The notes under the pieces: generated by a model | What the model saw: only the letters and a program-made list of their open reading frames with translations | What the model was told of the DNA's origin: nothing | Databases searched by the model: none | Made by a program: the position numbers and the translations under genes | NCBI RefSeq assembly: GCF_017115165.1 | Contig: NZ_JABXKF010000034.1 | Coordinates: forward strand, 1-43,883 | Direction of reading: 5' to 3' | DNA: 43,883 nt | DNA from: Nostoc sp. LPT | GTDB taxonomy: Bacteria; Cyanobacteriota; Cyanobacteriia; Cyanobacteriales; Nostocaceae | Part shown: positions 27,123 through 37,900 of the stretch, piece by piece | Position numbering within the stretch: the first letter of the stretch is position 1 | How the letters are laid out: each line of letters begins with the position of its first letter

Positions 27123-28549
27123 TCACCTGCTCTCCAAAGTGCTTCTTGTTTATTAAGAAAGGCATAGAAACTAGCAACCCAGCCATCAGATTGCTGTTCT
27201 ATAAAAAGCTCATTGAATTTACGAGCAAAATCCTCTGGTTCTATTTCTTGAACATCCAATTCTTCTGTAATATATTTGTGAATATCGGGAGTTCGTCCTT
27301 GAGTAATTTCATCAGAAAGCCATGTGTAAGTGCTACCATAAAGCTGTTGTAATTGAGTTTCTGAAAGTAGTTGGCGGAAATCTTTACTGCGGGCTAACTT
27401 TGCTTGTCTAGCTGGAACATATTGACCGTCACGGATAGTAGGAAGAAGAGCTTTTTCTCTGAAAGCCTGACGTACCTCTTCAAACACTGGACTGAAAATA
27501 GGATTCTTCTCAAAATCGGATTTACGTATTGGAAGTACATTCAAAGTATTGACTGTTAATAACCCCATATCACGAATTAGTGGAAGCACTTCTGCTACTA
27601 ATGCAGCAGTATGATCAATTAGTGATTGATTAAAAATGTTATCCCGTCTGATATTATCGCGGGCTGGCGTGGTGTGATATGGACCTTGTACAAGAAATTG
27701 GAGATTGGTTTCTATTTCTGTTGGCAGAAAAACGACTAAGGGTGAACTACCTACAGAAATTATCTGTTCTTTACCTGTCTGCTTATCTTTGCCCAAAAGA
27801 AATGCTATTTCAATTTTAAGGTTTGAGTGACCTTCAACTGGTTTATCAAAGACAAGCCATTCTTGCCGGTCTTTACCGATAAGTATAACTTTCCTACAGT
27901 TAGGCGCAATAGGCTGCATTTCCCGCCGATAAGTTATTGTTGAACCGTCTTCTACATTCCATGATATTTCTTCAATGTTGCACAGAAATAGTAATATAGA
28001 AGATTTAAGTGAATCAAGTTTATTTAAAATTCGGTGAAATGTATTTTTTGGTAACTCAGATTTATGATTAAACGGAAAAATAAAAACTGTTTCTCCTGGT
28101 AAAAGTTCACGAGGATTGATTGAACAAGGATAGATGTACTCCTCTATTTTGAAATGTTCGCTACCTGAATAAATTTCTGGAGACGAAGTAAAAGCATAAA
28201 CTGATTTGAAACCAATACCAAACTTACCAATTTGTTTCTCATCTTCCTGCTTAGTTCCTTCAAGTATATTGCAAATACCACGAACATCAGCTTCATCGAA
28301 TGACTTTCCAAAGTGGCTTACCTCTAAATGGTCAGAGTAAAGCCGAAACGTAATACTTTTAGGAAGCTTAAAATTTGGATCATTTTGATTTTGGCGCGAA
28401 AGTGCATCTTCAGTATTTTGCAATAGCTCATAGATAAAGTGAGTTTGGTCGTTGTAGAGTTTTTTAGCTAAAAATTCTCCAATTTTTTCAAATTTTCTAC
28501 CATAGTCAATGACATTGTGCTGTTTAATCTCACTATAGTTACTAGGCAT
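27071..28549 (-). CDS. Sacsin-like GHKL ATPase domain protein, C-terminally truncated
   Basis: The 492-residue protein carries an N-terminal Hsp90/sacsin-type ATPase: FIYELLQNTEDAL (Glu and Asn of the N box, about 39-51), VSHFGKSFDEADVRGI, and the glycine motif IGKFGIGFKSVYAF (about 108-121). Full-length relatives are much longer. Here the frame ends after ALWRAGDGILLKKIQKMKEM at 27071, while a second frame overlapping it by 52 bp carries an HNH-like C-terminus, so an internal deletion with frameshift is likely. It begins one base after the drmD stop, within the DISARM-like operon. GHKL ATPases occur in other anti-phage systems, but its role here is unknown. Confidence 0.75.
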   Translation of the reverse strand: MPSNYSEIKQHNVIDYGRKFEKIGEFLAKKLYNDQTHFIYELLQNTEDALSRQNQNDPNFKLPKSITFRLYSDHLEVSHFGKSFDEADVRGICNILEGTKQEDEKQIGKFGIGFKSVYAFTSSPEIYSGSEHFKIEEYIYPCSINPRELLPGETVFIFPFNHKSELPKNTFHRILNKLDSLKSSILLFLCNIEEISWNVEDGSTITYRREMQPIAPNCRKVILIGKDRQEWLVFDKPVEGHSNLKIEIAFLLGKDKQTGKEQIISVGSSPLVVFLPTEIETNLQFLVQGPYHTTPARDNIRRDNIFNQSLIDHTAALVAEVLPLIRDMGLLTVNTLNVLPIRKSDFEKNPIFSPVFEEVRQAFREKALLPTIRDGQYVPARQAKLARSKDFRQLLSETQLQQLYGSTYTWLSDEITQGRTPDIHKYITEELDVQEIEPEDFARKFNELFIEQQSDGWVASFYAFLNKQEALWRAGDGILLKKIQKMKEMHNL

Positions 28550-28550
28550 A

Positions 28551-31514
28551 TTATTTATCTTTTATTATTAAAATTCCTACGGCAACTCGCTGACTAATAA
28601 TGTCTACTTCACTGCGATTTTCTAAATCAGAACGTTTGCTTTCGTAATCTCGTTGAATACGCGATCGCTCCGATTCTTTCATCCGAATAATGCGCTCATC
28701 TTTTACCTGATTTAGTTCAGTTTCCAAGCGCTGAAGGCGATTTTGGTAATAAGCATCAAGATTAGCCAGTTTGCGATTTAATAGCGTATTGTTTCTCTCT
28801 CGCAACTCGTTGAGTTCTTTTAAACGGTGCTGGTGTACAGTTTCATCTAGCTGTTGAATGCTTGAATCGATTAAAGACGGTAGAAGGCTGACATATTCTG
28901 CTGGCTGTACAGCGTGGCTCAACAAGCGCACCAGTGCTTCTGAAACTTCAGGTGCAAGACAGGAATTATCAAGGTTCCATGCTTTTCCTACTAGCCGCAC
29001 TTCTGGGCGCACAGCAACCGTTTCCCAGAGGTCACAAACAAAAAGGTACTGTCCAAGTGGCATTGTATTGTCATGGATAGCGACTTGCGTAACAAGTGGC
29101 TCATCTATGCTTGCCAAATGAGCGATCGCCACCCGCGCTAAAGGATGAATAGGCGTGATAAATGGAATATCCCTCTGTTCGAGAGCTATTTTCTGGTCAA
29201 ATGTGAGTAGCCAATGTAGCTCACTACCTTCCAGCCAACGTGTGAAAGTAACCGTGGAACGGTCTGACTGTTTGAGGGATCGCACTTTTTTAAGCAGTTC
29301 CCCTCGCCCATCTTTGTTCAGACGTAGCCGATGGAGTCCCGAATGCCGACTATCAACAGTAATTTGTCCTTCCAATGTCGGCTGTTCCACAAACATTTCA
29401 ATCAGCTGGCGTAAATCATCAGCAGAAACAAATTTGTCTTGAGCAACTACAGAATTAATATCCGAAGTAAAGCCCTCATCAAGCCCCAAGAATGAACCAC
29501 CTTCTACTTCCAGCCGATGCTGTTCTTCTGCTAGGCGGAGTGCATTATCTGCCATTTGCTGTGCTTTCTGTTCAGCTTGTTCGGGGCTGAGTTTGGGGTC
29601 AAGTGCCACACGAGTTAAATCTTGTACAACATCTCCCAGCACTTCCTCCAAATCCCCAATTGTGTCTTGAAAGATCCCCAATCGTTCAAAGCAACGGAAG
29701 AAAATGCGTTCTTCAACAGTGCCTGGTGTGACAAAATTAAATATGAGTACTTTATCGCTTTGCTGACCAAAACGGTCAATTCGTCCAATGCGTTGTTCTA
29801 TCCGCATAGGATTCCAGGGTATATCGTAATTTACCAAGCGATCGCAAAATTCATAATCTAGTCCTTCACAACCTACCTCAGAAGATAAAAGGATATCGAG
29901 TGCATCTGGATGTTTGCGGGGTAAGCGAAAGCGCTCTCGTAGATGTTCTCTGATTGCATCTTCCACCTCTCCAGTAATTACTTCTACTCTGTAACCAGCA
30001 CCTTGCAGTTGTTTTTGCAGATAAGCCAAGGTATGCAAAAAGAACGAGAAAACCAATACTTTGCCAGAACACTCACCCAGTAGTGTTTCCTCAATTATTC
30101 TCAATAACTGATCCAATTTTGGATCATTCGGTGGTAAAGCAGCAGCTAGTCTACGCAGATGCTTTGCTTTCTCTAGTAGATAGGGAAGAAGTTTAGTATC
30201 CTCATTTTCTGTTTCAATATCGTCACTAATATCAGAAAGTTTAATTTTGCCTGTCTGGATAAATTTATTAAGTGTAGGCACAAGAGCTGGTAGACAACTC
30301 GCCGCCTGACGCTCTAAAGTATCCGTAATCAGGCGTATCACTTGTTCTTCATAGTCTAAGGAAAGCATTTCTCTACGGAATTCAATCAATGCCTGATAAA
30401 ATTCTTCCTGTTCTGGTGTAAATGGTACAGAAATGGTGTGTGGTTCACGAATCGTAAATCTCCCGATATCCCGCCTACGAGTACGATTCATTACATGAGC
30501 CAGTGAATGCACCTCTTCTAAATCCCGCAGACAATTAATTCGATCTGCATCAGTCAGTGTTGCGCGATCCTGAAACTTTTGATACCAGTCCATAAATCGA
30601 GGATCTTGGCTTAGTACCTGCTTACCCCAAGTTGTTGTTGCGGCATCTCGCAATGCTTGGAGTGATGACGTTTGCCAATTACTTTGGGGGAGGCGACTGC
30701 GAATATGTCGAATGGCTTGATTGAGATGCTGATTAGGTTGCACCATCTCGTTAAAAACTGTCTCATCAAGAAACAGGTCTGGACGTAGCAGATTGAGTAA
30801 CGTGTAGAGGTTACGATTGCCAAGATGCAGCGGGGTAGCGGAGAGAAATATTACAGCTTCGCTAATGTCGCAAAGAAATTTCACTACTTCATGAGAACTA
30901 GTCCCTGGATTTCTAAGATGGTGTGCCTCATCAACGATAACCAAGCTAAAGCGGGGTGATGGGTTAAGTGTCGTTAATCCAGGACTGGAGCGATGCCCCT
31001 TGATTCCCTTGTGATATTTATCAATTCTCAGGAGTTCCAGGTGGACTATGGCACGAGAATAATGCGGAGGCCAAACTCCATCTAAATCAGCCTCTCGCAG
31101 GCAGTAAGAAAGAGTTTCTGAAGTCAGTGGTCGAAAATCTTCATCAAAACGGCGCATTTCCGCTCGCCATTTAGAAACGAGGGCTTTGGGGCAAACAATC
31201 AGAATGTTGTCTAACTGTTGGCGGGTTTGGAGTTCCCTTAGTATTAAACCAGCCTCAATAGTTTTCCCGACACCAACTTCATCGGCAATTAGTAACCGAG
31301 GCTGGTCAGCACGAAGGAAACGCAGTAAAGGTTTGAATTGGAAGGGGATAAACTTGATGCGTGCTGAGTGCAGGGCGTAGAGATTATCGATTTGTGGATG
31401 AGAAAGTCTCGTTGCTGTCAATCTGGCACGAAAGCTCTGTACATCCAGCCATTGCCCTGCTTTTAATGTTTCCAATAATCCAGTGGTTTTTGAAGTAGCT
31501 CCTGCGTCAACCAA
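28551..31514 (-). CDS. drmD: DrmD-like SNF2/RapA-type helicase
   Basis: DrmD is the SNF2-family helicase of class 1 DISARM. The 987-residue frame holds all motifs: Walker A ADEVGVGKTIEAGLIL (about residue 77), the DEAH box VDEAHHLRN, VFLSATPLHLGN, and in the second lobe SSEVGCEGLDYEF and RIEQRIGRIDRFGQQ. A coiled coil lies near the C-terminus (about 890-950). The frame begins only at a TTG (31514), because an in-frame TAG at 31527-31529 separates it from 47 codons of N-terminal sequence. It heads the minus-strand block drmD - sacsin-like - drmA - drmB. Confidence 0.85.
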   Translation of the reverse strand: MVDAGATSKTTGLLETLKAGQWLDVQSFRARLTATRLSHPQIDNLYALHSARIKFIPFQFKPLLRFLRADQPRLLIADEVGVGKTIEAGLILRELQTRQQLDNILIVCPKALVSKWRAEMRRFDEDFRPLTSETLSYCLREADLDGVWPPHYSRAIVHLELLRIDKYHKGIKGHRSSPGLTTLNPSPRFSLVIVDEAHHLRNPGTSSHEVVKFLCDISEAVIFLSATPLHLGNRNLYTLLNLLRPDLFLDETVFNEMVQPNQHLNQAIRHIRSRLPQSNWQTSSLQALRDAATTTWGKQVLSQDPRFMDWYQKFQDRATLTDADRINCLRDLEEVHSLAHVMNRTRRRDIGRFTIREPHTISVPFTPEQEEFYQALIEFRREMLSLDYEEQVIRLITDTLERQAASCLPALVPTLNKFIQTGKIKLSDISDDIETENEDTKLLPYLLEKAKHLRRLAAALPPNDPKLDQLLRIIEETLLGECSGKVLVFSFFLHTLAYLQKQLQGAGYRVEVITGEVEDAIREHLRERFRLPRKHPDALDILLSSEVGCEGLDYEFCDRLVNYDIPWNPMRIEQRIGRIDRFGQQSDKVLIFNFVTPGTVEERIFFRCFERLGIFQDTIGDLEEVLGDVVQDLTRVALDPKLSPEQAEQKAQQMADNALRLAEEQHRLEVEGGSFLGLDEGFTSDINSVVAQDKFVSADDLRQLIEMFVEQPTLEGQITVDSRHSGLHRLRLNKDGRGELLKKVRSLKQSDRSTVTFTRWLEGSELHWLLTFDQKIALEQRDIPFITPIHPLARVAIAHLASIDEPLVTQVAIHDNTMPLGQYLFVCDLWETVAVRPEVRLVGKAWNLDNSCLAPEVSEALVRLLSHAVQPAEYVSLLPSLIDSSIQQLDETVHQHRLKELNELRERNNTLLNRKLANLDAYYQNRLQRLETELNQVKDERIIRMKESERSRIQRDYESKRSDLENRSEVDIISQRVAVGILIIKDK

Positions 31515-31526
31515 CTGCTCTTCATG

Positions 31527-31670
31527 CTATTCCAGAATTTGAGTGGGAGAATGGAAGATGCGGTAACGAGATCGTCCCCCTGCTGGTGGAAGAATCTCAA
31601 TTACTGGCCCGGATCTTGATGGGTCAGCACGCAGGCATACAAGTTGTCCCAAATTGAAAAATGGTTGCAC
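31527..31670 (-). pseudogene. drmD: Severed N-terminus of drmD ahead of an in-frame TAG
   Basis: Reading from a GTG at 31670 in the drmD frame gives FNLGQLVCLRADPSRSGPVI and GRSRYRIFHSPTQILE, the small beta domain that opens DrmD-type helicases, then TAG as codon 48 at 31527-31529, then HEEQLVDAG leading into the main frame. The position is probably a Tyr or similar codon in intact homologues. The whole gene would be 1039 codons including stop. Confidence 0.75.
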
Positions 31671-32578
31671 CTAATTTATATCTACCTTTATATAGAACAA
31701 AAGCAAACTTTTGAATTCAATAGTGATCACTTGTACTTTAGTATTCCCACTCACAGAGATATAAATCACAGCCAACCGTATCAAAATTACTAGTTTGTTG
31801 ACAAAAAAAGATACTTTCGCTTGTACCATCTCTAGCTTCCTACTATCTTTGCAAACTGCCACAAACATTGCCTGTGGCGATTAAATCTTATTTCCAAGTT
31901 TGTAGCGTTTCTTTGAGATACACGATCGCCCCCGATACCATATCTCAAAAGCGCTTCGCTATATGCTGGATTTCTGCATTCAAACGGAAGCTTGGGGTAA
32001 AAGGAATCTACCTCAGTGGTTGCAATACTTCTTGAATTCCTTTTTGGCTTGGTTCGGCTATCTGACAATACTGCAATGAAGAATTATTGTGTAAAAAGTG
32101 GGCTACGTGAGGAGAGAAGAGGAGATGCGATCGCCCGATTAAGCGATCGTGATTCTGATTTGCGTATATTACACACTATGCAAAGAATAATTTTGTGCCT
32201 CTACAAATGCTGCGATCGCAGCTTTGTGTGAACTACATGGCTATTATTTACAGTTTTACAAAGGTTTTGAGTATTGCCAGCAGTTAAATGACTGCAAATA
32301 TACTTACGTTTTATTTCGCCGCGTTACTTTTTTAACTAAAGCAAATTCGATAACAGTATTATTCTAATCCAGTATTAAAGAGAAAAAGCTCATGAGATAA
32401 AGTGAGCAGCAATACTAGGGATGGTATGTTGACAAATTCAGGTTTTATCTCCCCATAGCTGACTTAACAGGAACTTTTCATTAGTAACAGCCGTATACTC
32501 ATTTACGGGGGCAGTAAATTTACTGTCTGCAACTTCTTCCTGCTTGTTGGGATTTTAAAGATTTAATCTGAATTGCGG
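31671..32578. other. Gene-poor region between the DISARM-like block and the CHAT operon
   Basis: These 908 bp separate two divergent operons and must contain both promoters. Several short frames exist (for example 31832-32068 on the minus strand), but none has a convincing start, ribosome-binding site or recognised family. GCGATCGC-type HIP1 sites occur at about 32127 and 32212. I could not place promoters. Confidence 0.45.
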
Positions 32579-33853
32579 ATGATAAACTCTCAGCTAGACA
32601 CAACCCTTGAGTATTATAAGACTGCAATTGACAGGCTAAAAGCAGCTGGTACGTCTATAGATACTGAGCAGGTTCTGGAAGTGTTAAATGCTAGGAATGC
32701 TGTGCAGGTGGCTTTAAAGGATGTAACATTCATTTCTACCAGCAGGTTAAAGCAGCTTCTAGAGTTAGATGCAGAACTCAGGAAACAGGCAGGACAGATT
32801 AACAAAGTTATCAAAGCTGAACAATTTGCTCTCTGGCGAGAAAGTATACATCTCCCTGCTGAAGCTTGGTGGTGGAAATTAGAAAATCTTGCCCCTCCCC
32901 ACAAGTGGAATAGTTTGGATTGGTTGTGGAAAGGTCTGGTAGTTGCTGGTTGGACTGCTAACCTCAGTTTACTGATTAATATTGCTACTCGCTTTTTCAG
33001 TGGGGGAGCAGGATTATTGGGAGCTTCTGCGGTTATTTTGCCAAGTATTCTGGCATTGCTACAGGCAAGTAGTGAACTAACTAAAGCTGGTAAAGAAGGA
33101 TTTGACAAATTACTCGTAAAACTAAATATTCCCCAACACTTACAAGAAGAAGCCAAGTTGGGATCAACTTTGTTAATGACAATATTTTTACTTGGTTTTT
33201 GGTTGGCTCTACCGTCAATTGCTGAGTTATATAACCGTAATGGGCTAAATAATTACCAACAGGGAAAATTAGGAGCAGCAGAACAAGACTACCTCAAAGC
33301 AATTTCTTTAGATGCCGATAATGCGGATGCTCATTACAATCTCGGCAATCTTTACGAAGATTTACAAGACTTTGAGAAAGCCCGGAAGCATTATCAAATC
33401 GCAGTGGGAAGTGATGTTCCTGATGCTTACAATAATCTAGCTCGCTTATATATCCAGGATAAAAAATATTCCCAGGCGAGAGCTTTGCTACAAAACGGAC
33501 TGGTGAAAGCTAATGAGCAGAATAGCTCACCCGAAGTCAGATATAGCCTGTTTAAAAATTTAGGATGGGTGAGGTTTGAGCAAGGCAGATATGAAGAAGC
33601 ACAACAAACCCTACAAGCAGCAATTGGGATTGCGAATAACCCAGAAGTAGCAAAGTATATCGGGAATACTGGTGCGGCACACTGTATCTTAGCTCAGGTA
33701 ATGGAGCGGCAAAAACAACCAACCGCATTGGAGCAATGGCAGAAGTGTTGTGAACAAGGTTCTACTCTCAATGCTGATGAGGACGCATGGTTACATCTAG
33801 CTCAACAAAAGTTAAAGAAGGCGGGAAGAGTATGCAAAAAGGCCGGAAACTGA
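32579..33853 (+). CDS. Membrane-anchored TPR protein
   Basis: The 424-residue protein has a helical N-terminal part (about 1-105), then hydrophobic segments near residues 118-140, 145-165 and 195-220 (WKGLVVAGWTANLSLLINIA, GLLGASAVILPSILALL, LLMTIFLLGFWLALPSIAEL). A set of TPR repeats follows, from about 225 (YNRNGLNNYQQGKLGAAEQDYLKAI, DNADAHYNLGNLYEDLQDFEKARKHY). It would present TPRs from the membrane for protein binding. I use the ATG at 32579 rather than the TTG two codons earlier. It overlaps the next gene by 22 bp and opens a three-gene operon with a CHAT protease-like protein. Confidence 0.8.
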   Translation: MINSQLDTTLEYYKTAIDRLKAAGTSIDTEQVLEVLNARNAVQVALKDVTFISTSRLKQLLELDAELRKQAGQINKVIKAEQFALWRESIHLPAEAWWWKLENLAPPHKWNSLDWLWKGLVVAGWTANLSLLINIATRFFSGGAGLLGASAVILPSILALLQASSELTKAGKEGFDKLLVKLNIPQHLQEEAKLGSTLLMTIFLLGFWLALPSIAELYNRNGLNNYQQGKLGAAEQDYLKAISLDADNADAHYNLGNLYEDLQDFEKARKHYQIAVGSDVPDAYNNLARLYIQDKKYSQARALLQNGLVKANEQNSSPEVRYSLFKNLGWVRFEQGRYEEAQQTLQAAIGIANNPEVAKYIGNTGAAHCILAQVMERQKQPTALEQWQKCCEQGSTLNADEDAWLHLAQQKLKKAGRVCKKAGN

Positions 33854-34926
33854 TTAGGTTAGTTGGGATCTTACTCAGCCTACCTTTTATAGCAGTAGTA
33901 ACACCTGGGTTTACTCAACAGAATAGTCTAAATTTTATCTCCGAGGTTAAGGGGGATGTCAAAATTAAGTACTCTGGACGGAAGAACTATCAAAAAGCAT
34001 ATAGCGGTGAAATACTAAATTCCTCTGATTCTTTGCAATTGGGACGAGGTGCTTCTACGAAAATTTTATGTAATAACTTATCAACTTGGAATGTCAGCTC
34101 TCCAGGGGAATTTTCAGTTTCTAGTGGTTGTCCATCCACTGAAAAACCCATTCTCATTAGAAATGGTAGTAACCGCGTTCGGACTCGCGCTCCAAATGAT
34201 CCAACAATTCCTTACATCATTAGTCCGCGTGATACAGCGATTTTGACTGACAAACTAACTCTGCGTTGGAATGCTGTCAAGGATGCAACCAGCTATCAGG
34301 TAAAGTTACGCGGGCCAGGAGTTAATTGGACAACTCAGGTGAAGCAGCCAGAGGTTGTTTATTCTGGTAACGAAACTCTGCAACCAGGCTCTCGTTATCG
34401 GGTAATTGTGACTGCTGATAATGGAGTATCTTCTGAGAGTGAAGCACCTGCTGGATTTACTTTACTGAGTGAAGAGGATGCTAAACGGGTAAAGGCTGAA
34501 ATTACACAATTGCAAAAGCAACCGCTAACGGATGAGTCCAAAACTCTGGCTTTGGCATATCTGTACCAAAGTATGAATTTAAATGCTGCGGCAATTGATT
34601 TATTAGCAGGATTAGTTAAGCAAGGAAGTAGAACCACATCAGTTTATCAGCTTTTAGGCAGTCTCTACCAGCAGGTAGGTTTACATCGATTAGGTAAGGA
34701 ACAGTATTTCACTGCACTGAAGTTAGCTAAGGCAGAAAAAAATTTGGAAGCGCAAGCAATAATCCAAACCAGCTTAGGGGAAATTGATATAGTCCTTGAC
34801 AACTTGCAGCAGGCATTTGAGTCTTTGCAAGCGGCTCAAAGTGTCTATCGGAACTTGGGAGATGAGCAACAAGTACAGCAACTACAGCAGAAATTAGATG
34901 ACCTTACAAGAAGGCTACCTTCATGA
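33832..34926 (+). CDS. Secreted FecR-like protein with TPRs
   Basis: This 364-residue protein has a signal peptide (KLIRLVGILLSLPFIAVVTPG, cleavage near residue 28). A FecR-like beta domain follows (SEVKGDVKIKYSGRKNYQKAY ... LQLGRGASTKILC, read in two parts), then a fibronectin-type segment at about 125-210 (LTLRWNAVKDATSYQVKLRG) and a helical TPR-like C-terminus. The ATG at 33832 gives the intact signal peptide; an earlier in-frame GTG-type start at 33787 would bury it. It overlaps the preceding gene by 22 bp and the CHAT gene by 4 bp (ATGA), so the three are translationally coupled. Confidence 0.8.
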   Translation: MQKGRKLIRLVGILLSLPFIAVVTPGFTQQNSLNFISEVKGDVKIKYSGRKNYQKAYSGEILNSSDSLQLGRGASTKILCNNLSTWNVSSPGEFSVSSGCPSTEKPILIRNGSNRVRTRAPNDPTIPYIISPRDTAILTDKLTLRWNAVKDATSYQVKLRGPGVNWTTQVKQPEVVYSGNETLQPGSRYRVIVTADNGVSSESEAPAGFTLLSEEDAKRVKAEITQLQKQPLTDESKTLALAYLYQSMNLNAAAIDLLAGLVKQGSRTTSVYQLLGSLYQQVGLHRLGKEQYFTALKLAKAEKNLEAQAIIQTSLGEIDIVLDNLQQAFESLQAAQSVYRNLGDEQQVQQLQQKLDDLTRRLPS

Positions 34927-37900
34927 ATAACCTGCGAACTAGACAAGTAATAACCCTGACGACTTTGTTAGCAACAGCTGGGTTATGGGTGTTAATGCCA
35001 AAGCCCACAATTGGGCAATCAACCCCTCCTGTTTCAACTGCTCAGTCTGCCCAATTGGCAGAAGCAGAACGACTCAATCAACAAATGATTCGACTTTATA
35101 ACGAAGGTAAATATAGTGAAGCAATTCCCTTAGCAGAGCGTGCGTTGGCTATTAGTAAGCAAATACTAGGCGAAGAGCATCCCGATGTGGCACAAAGCTT
35201 GAATAATCTAGCACTCCTATACGAGAGCCAGGGACGCTACGCAAATGCCGAACCCCTGTATCGCCAAGCTTTAGAAATGAGAAAACGCTTGCTGGGCGAA
35301 GAGCATCCCGATGTGGCAGTTAGCTTGAATAATCTAGCATTCCTATACGAGAGCCAGGGACGCTACGCAGATGCCGAACCCCTGTATCGCCAAGCTTTAG
35401 AAATGAGAAAACGCTTGCTGGGCGAAGAGCATCCCGATGTGGCAGTTAGCTTGAATAATCTAGCATTCCTATACGAGAGCCAGGGACGCTACGCAGATGC
35501 CGAACCCCTGTATCGCCAAGCTTTAGAAATGAGAAAACGCTTGCTGGGCGAAGAGCATCCCGATGTGGCAGTTAGCTTGAATAATCTAGCATTCCTATAC
35601 GAGAGCCAGGGACGCTACGCAGATGCCGAACCCCTGTATCGCCAAGCTTTAGAAATGAGAAAACGCTTGCTGGGCGAAGAGCATCCCGATGTGGCAGTTA
35701 GCTTGAATAATCTAGCATTCCTATACGAGAGCCAGGGACGCTACGCAGATGCCGAACCCCTGTATCGCCAAGCTTTAGAAATGAGAAAACGCTTGCTGGG
35801 CGAAGAGCATCCCGATGTGGCAGTTAGCTTGAATAATCTAGCATTCCTATACGAGAGCCAGGGACGCTACGCAGATGCCGAACCCCTGTATCGCCAAGCT
35901 TTAGAAATGAGAAAACGCTTGCTGGGCGAAGAGCATCCCGATGTGGCAGTTAGCTTGAATAATCTAGCATTCCTATACGAGAGCCAGGGACGCTACGCAG
36001 ATGCCGAACCCCTGTATCGCCAAGCTTTAGAAATGAGAAAACGCTTGCTGGGCGAAGAGCATCCCGATGTGGCAGTTAGCTTGAATAATCTAGCATTCCT
36101 ATACGAGAGCCAGGGACGCTACGCAGATGCCGAACCCCTGTATCGCCAAGCTTTAGAAATGAGAAAACGCTTGCTGGGCGAAGAGCATCCCGATGTGGCA
36201 GTTAGCTTGAATAATCTAGCATTCCTATACGAGAGCCAGGGACGCTACGCAGATGCCGAACCCCTGTATCGCCAAGCTTTAGAAATGAGAAAACGCTTGC
36301 TGGGCGAAGAGCATCCCGATGTGGCAGTTAGCTTGAATAATCTAGCATTCCTATACGAGAGCCAGGGACGCTACGCAGATGCCGAACCCCTGTATCGCCA
36401 AGCTTTAGAAATGAGAAAACGCTTGCTGGGCGAAGAGCATCCCGATGTGGCAGTTAGCTTGAATAATCTAGCATTCCTATACGAGAGCCAGGGACGCTAC
36501 GCAGATGCCGAACCCCTGTATCGCCAAGCTTTAGAAATGAGAAAACGCTTGCTGGGCGAAGAGCATCCCGATGTGGCAGTTAGCTTGAATAATCTAGCAT
36601 TCCTATACGAGAGCCAGGGACGCTACGCAGATGCCGAACCCCTGTATCGCCAAGCTTTAGAAATGAGAAAACGCTTGCTGGGCGAAGAGCATCCCGATGT
36701 GGCAGTTAGCTTGAATAATCTAGCATTCCTATACGAGAGCCAGGGACGCTACGCAGATGCCGAACCCCTGTATCGCCAAGCTTTAGAAATGAGAAAACGC
36801 TTGCTGGGCGAAGAGCATCCCGATGTGGCAGTTAGCTTGAATAATCTAGCATTCCTATACGAGAGCCAGGGACGCTACGCAGATGCCGAACCCCTGTATC
36901 GTCAAGCTTTAGAAATGAGAAAACGCTTGCTGGGCGAAGAGCATCCCGATGTGGCAGTTAGCTTGAATAATCTAGCATTCCTATACGAGAGCCAGGGACG
37001 CTACGCAGATGCCGAACCCCTGTATCGTCAAGCTTTAGAAATGAGAAAACGCTTGCTGGGCGAAGAGCATCCATCTGTAGCAACTAGCTTGAATAATCTA
37101 GCAGCACTATACTGGGGGCAAGGTGACATAAACCACGCTCTTGAGTTTTTCACACAAGGGCTAAAAGTTGAGGAACACAACCTGACTCTCAACCTAGCTG
37201 TGGGTTTCGAGCGACAGAAACGTGATTACGTCAATACTATCTCTGCTACCACAGATAGTAGCATTTCCCTACATCTAAATTCTGCCACTAAGAACCCCGC
37301 GCCTACTACTTTAGCTCTGAATACGGTCTTACAGCGTAAAGGACGCATTTTAGATGTCCTCACCAATAGCCAGCAAATTCTGCGTCAACGCCTTGACCCA
37401 GAAAGCCAATCTCTATTAAAGAATTTAACAAATACCCAAAGTCAACTTGCCCATCTATTTTATAACCGACCAGAGACACTTCCACTTGATCAGTATCGGA
37501 CTCAAGTTACACAGCTTGAAACCCAGATAAAACAACTAGAAGACCAACTGAGCCGCCGCAGTGAAAAATTTCGTACTCAGTCCCAACCTATCACCCTTGA
37601 AACTATTCAAAAATTAATTCCTGGTGATGCAGCTTTGGTGGAACTAGTCCAATATCAACCTTTTAATCCCAAAGCAGCATCTGACAACAGGTTTGGGAAA
37701 CCTCGTTACGCGGTATACATCCTCCTGGCAAAAGGAGAACCAAAAGGTATTGACTTAGGCGATGCTGAAACAATTCAAAAAACCCTAGAATTATTCCGCG
37801 ATAATTTGCGAGATGCAGGCACTGATATCACCCAAGTTAAACAATCGGCTCGTGACTTAGATAAAATTCTTATGCAGCGAGTACGTAAACTGTTGGGTAA

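Noticed and set aside
31832..32068. 78-codon minus-strand frame with LLRYGIGG, like the Cas6 loop
   Set aside because: The match is eight residues only, the rest is unlike Cas6, and there is no ribosome-binding site; probably chance.
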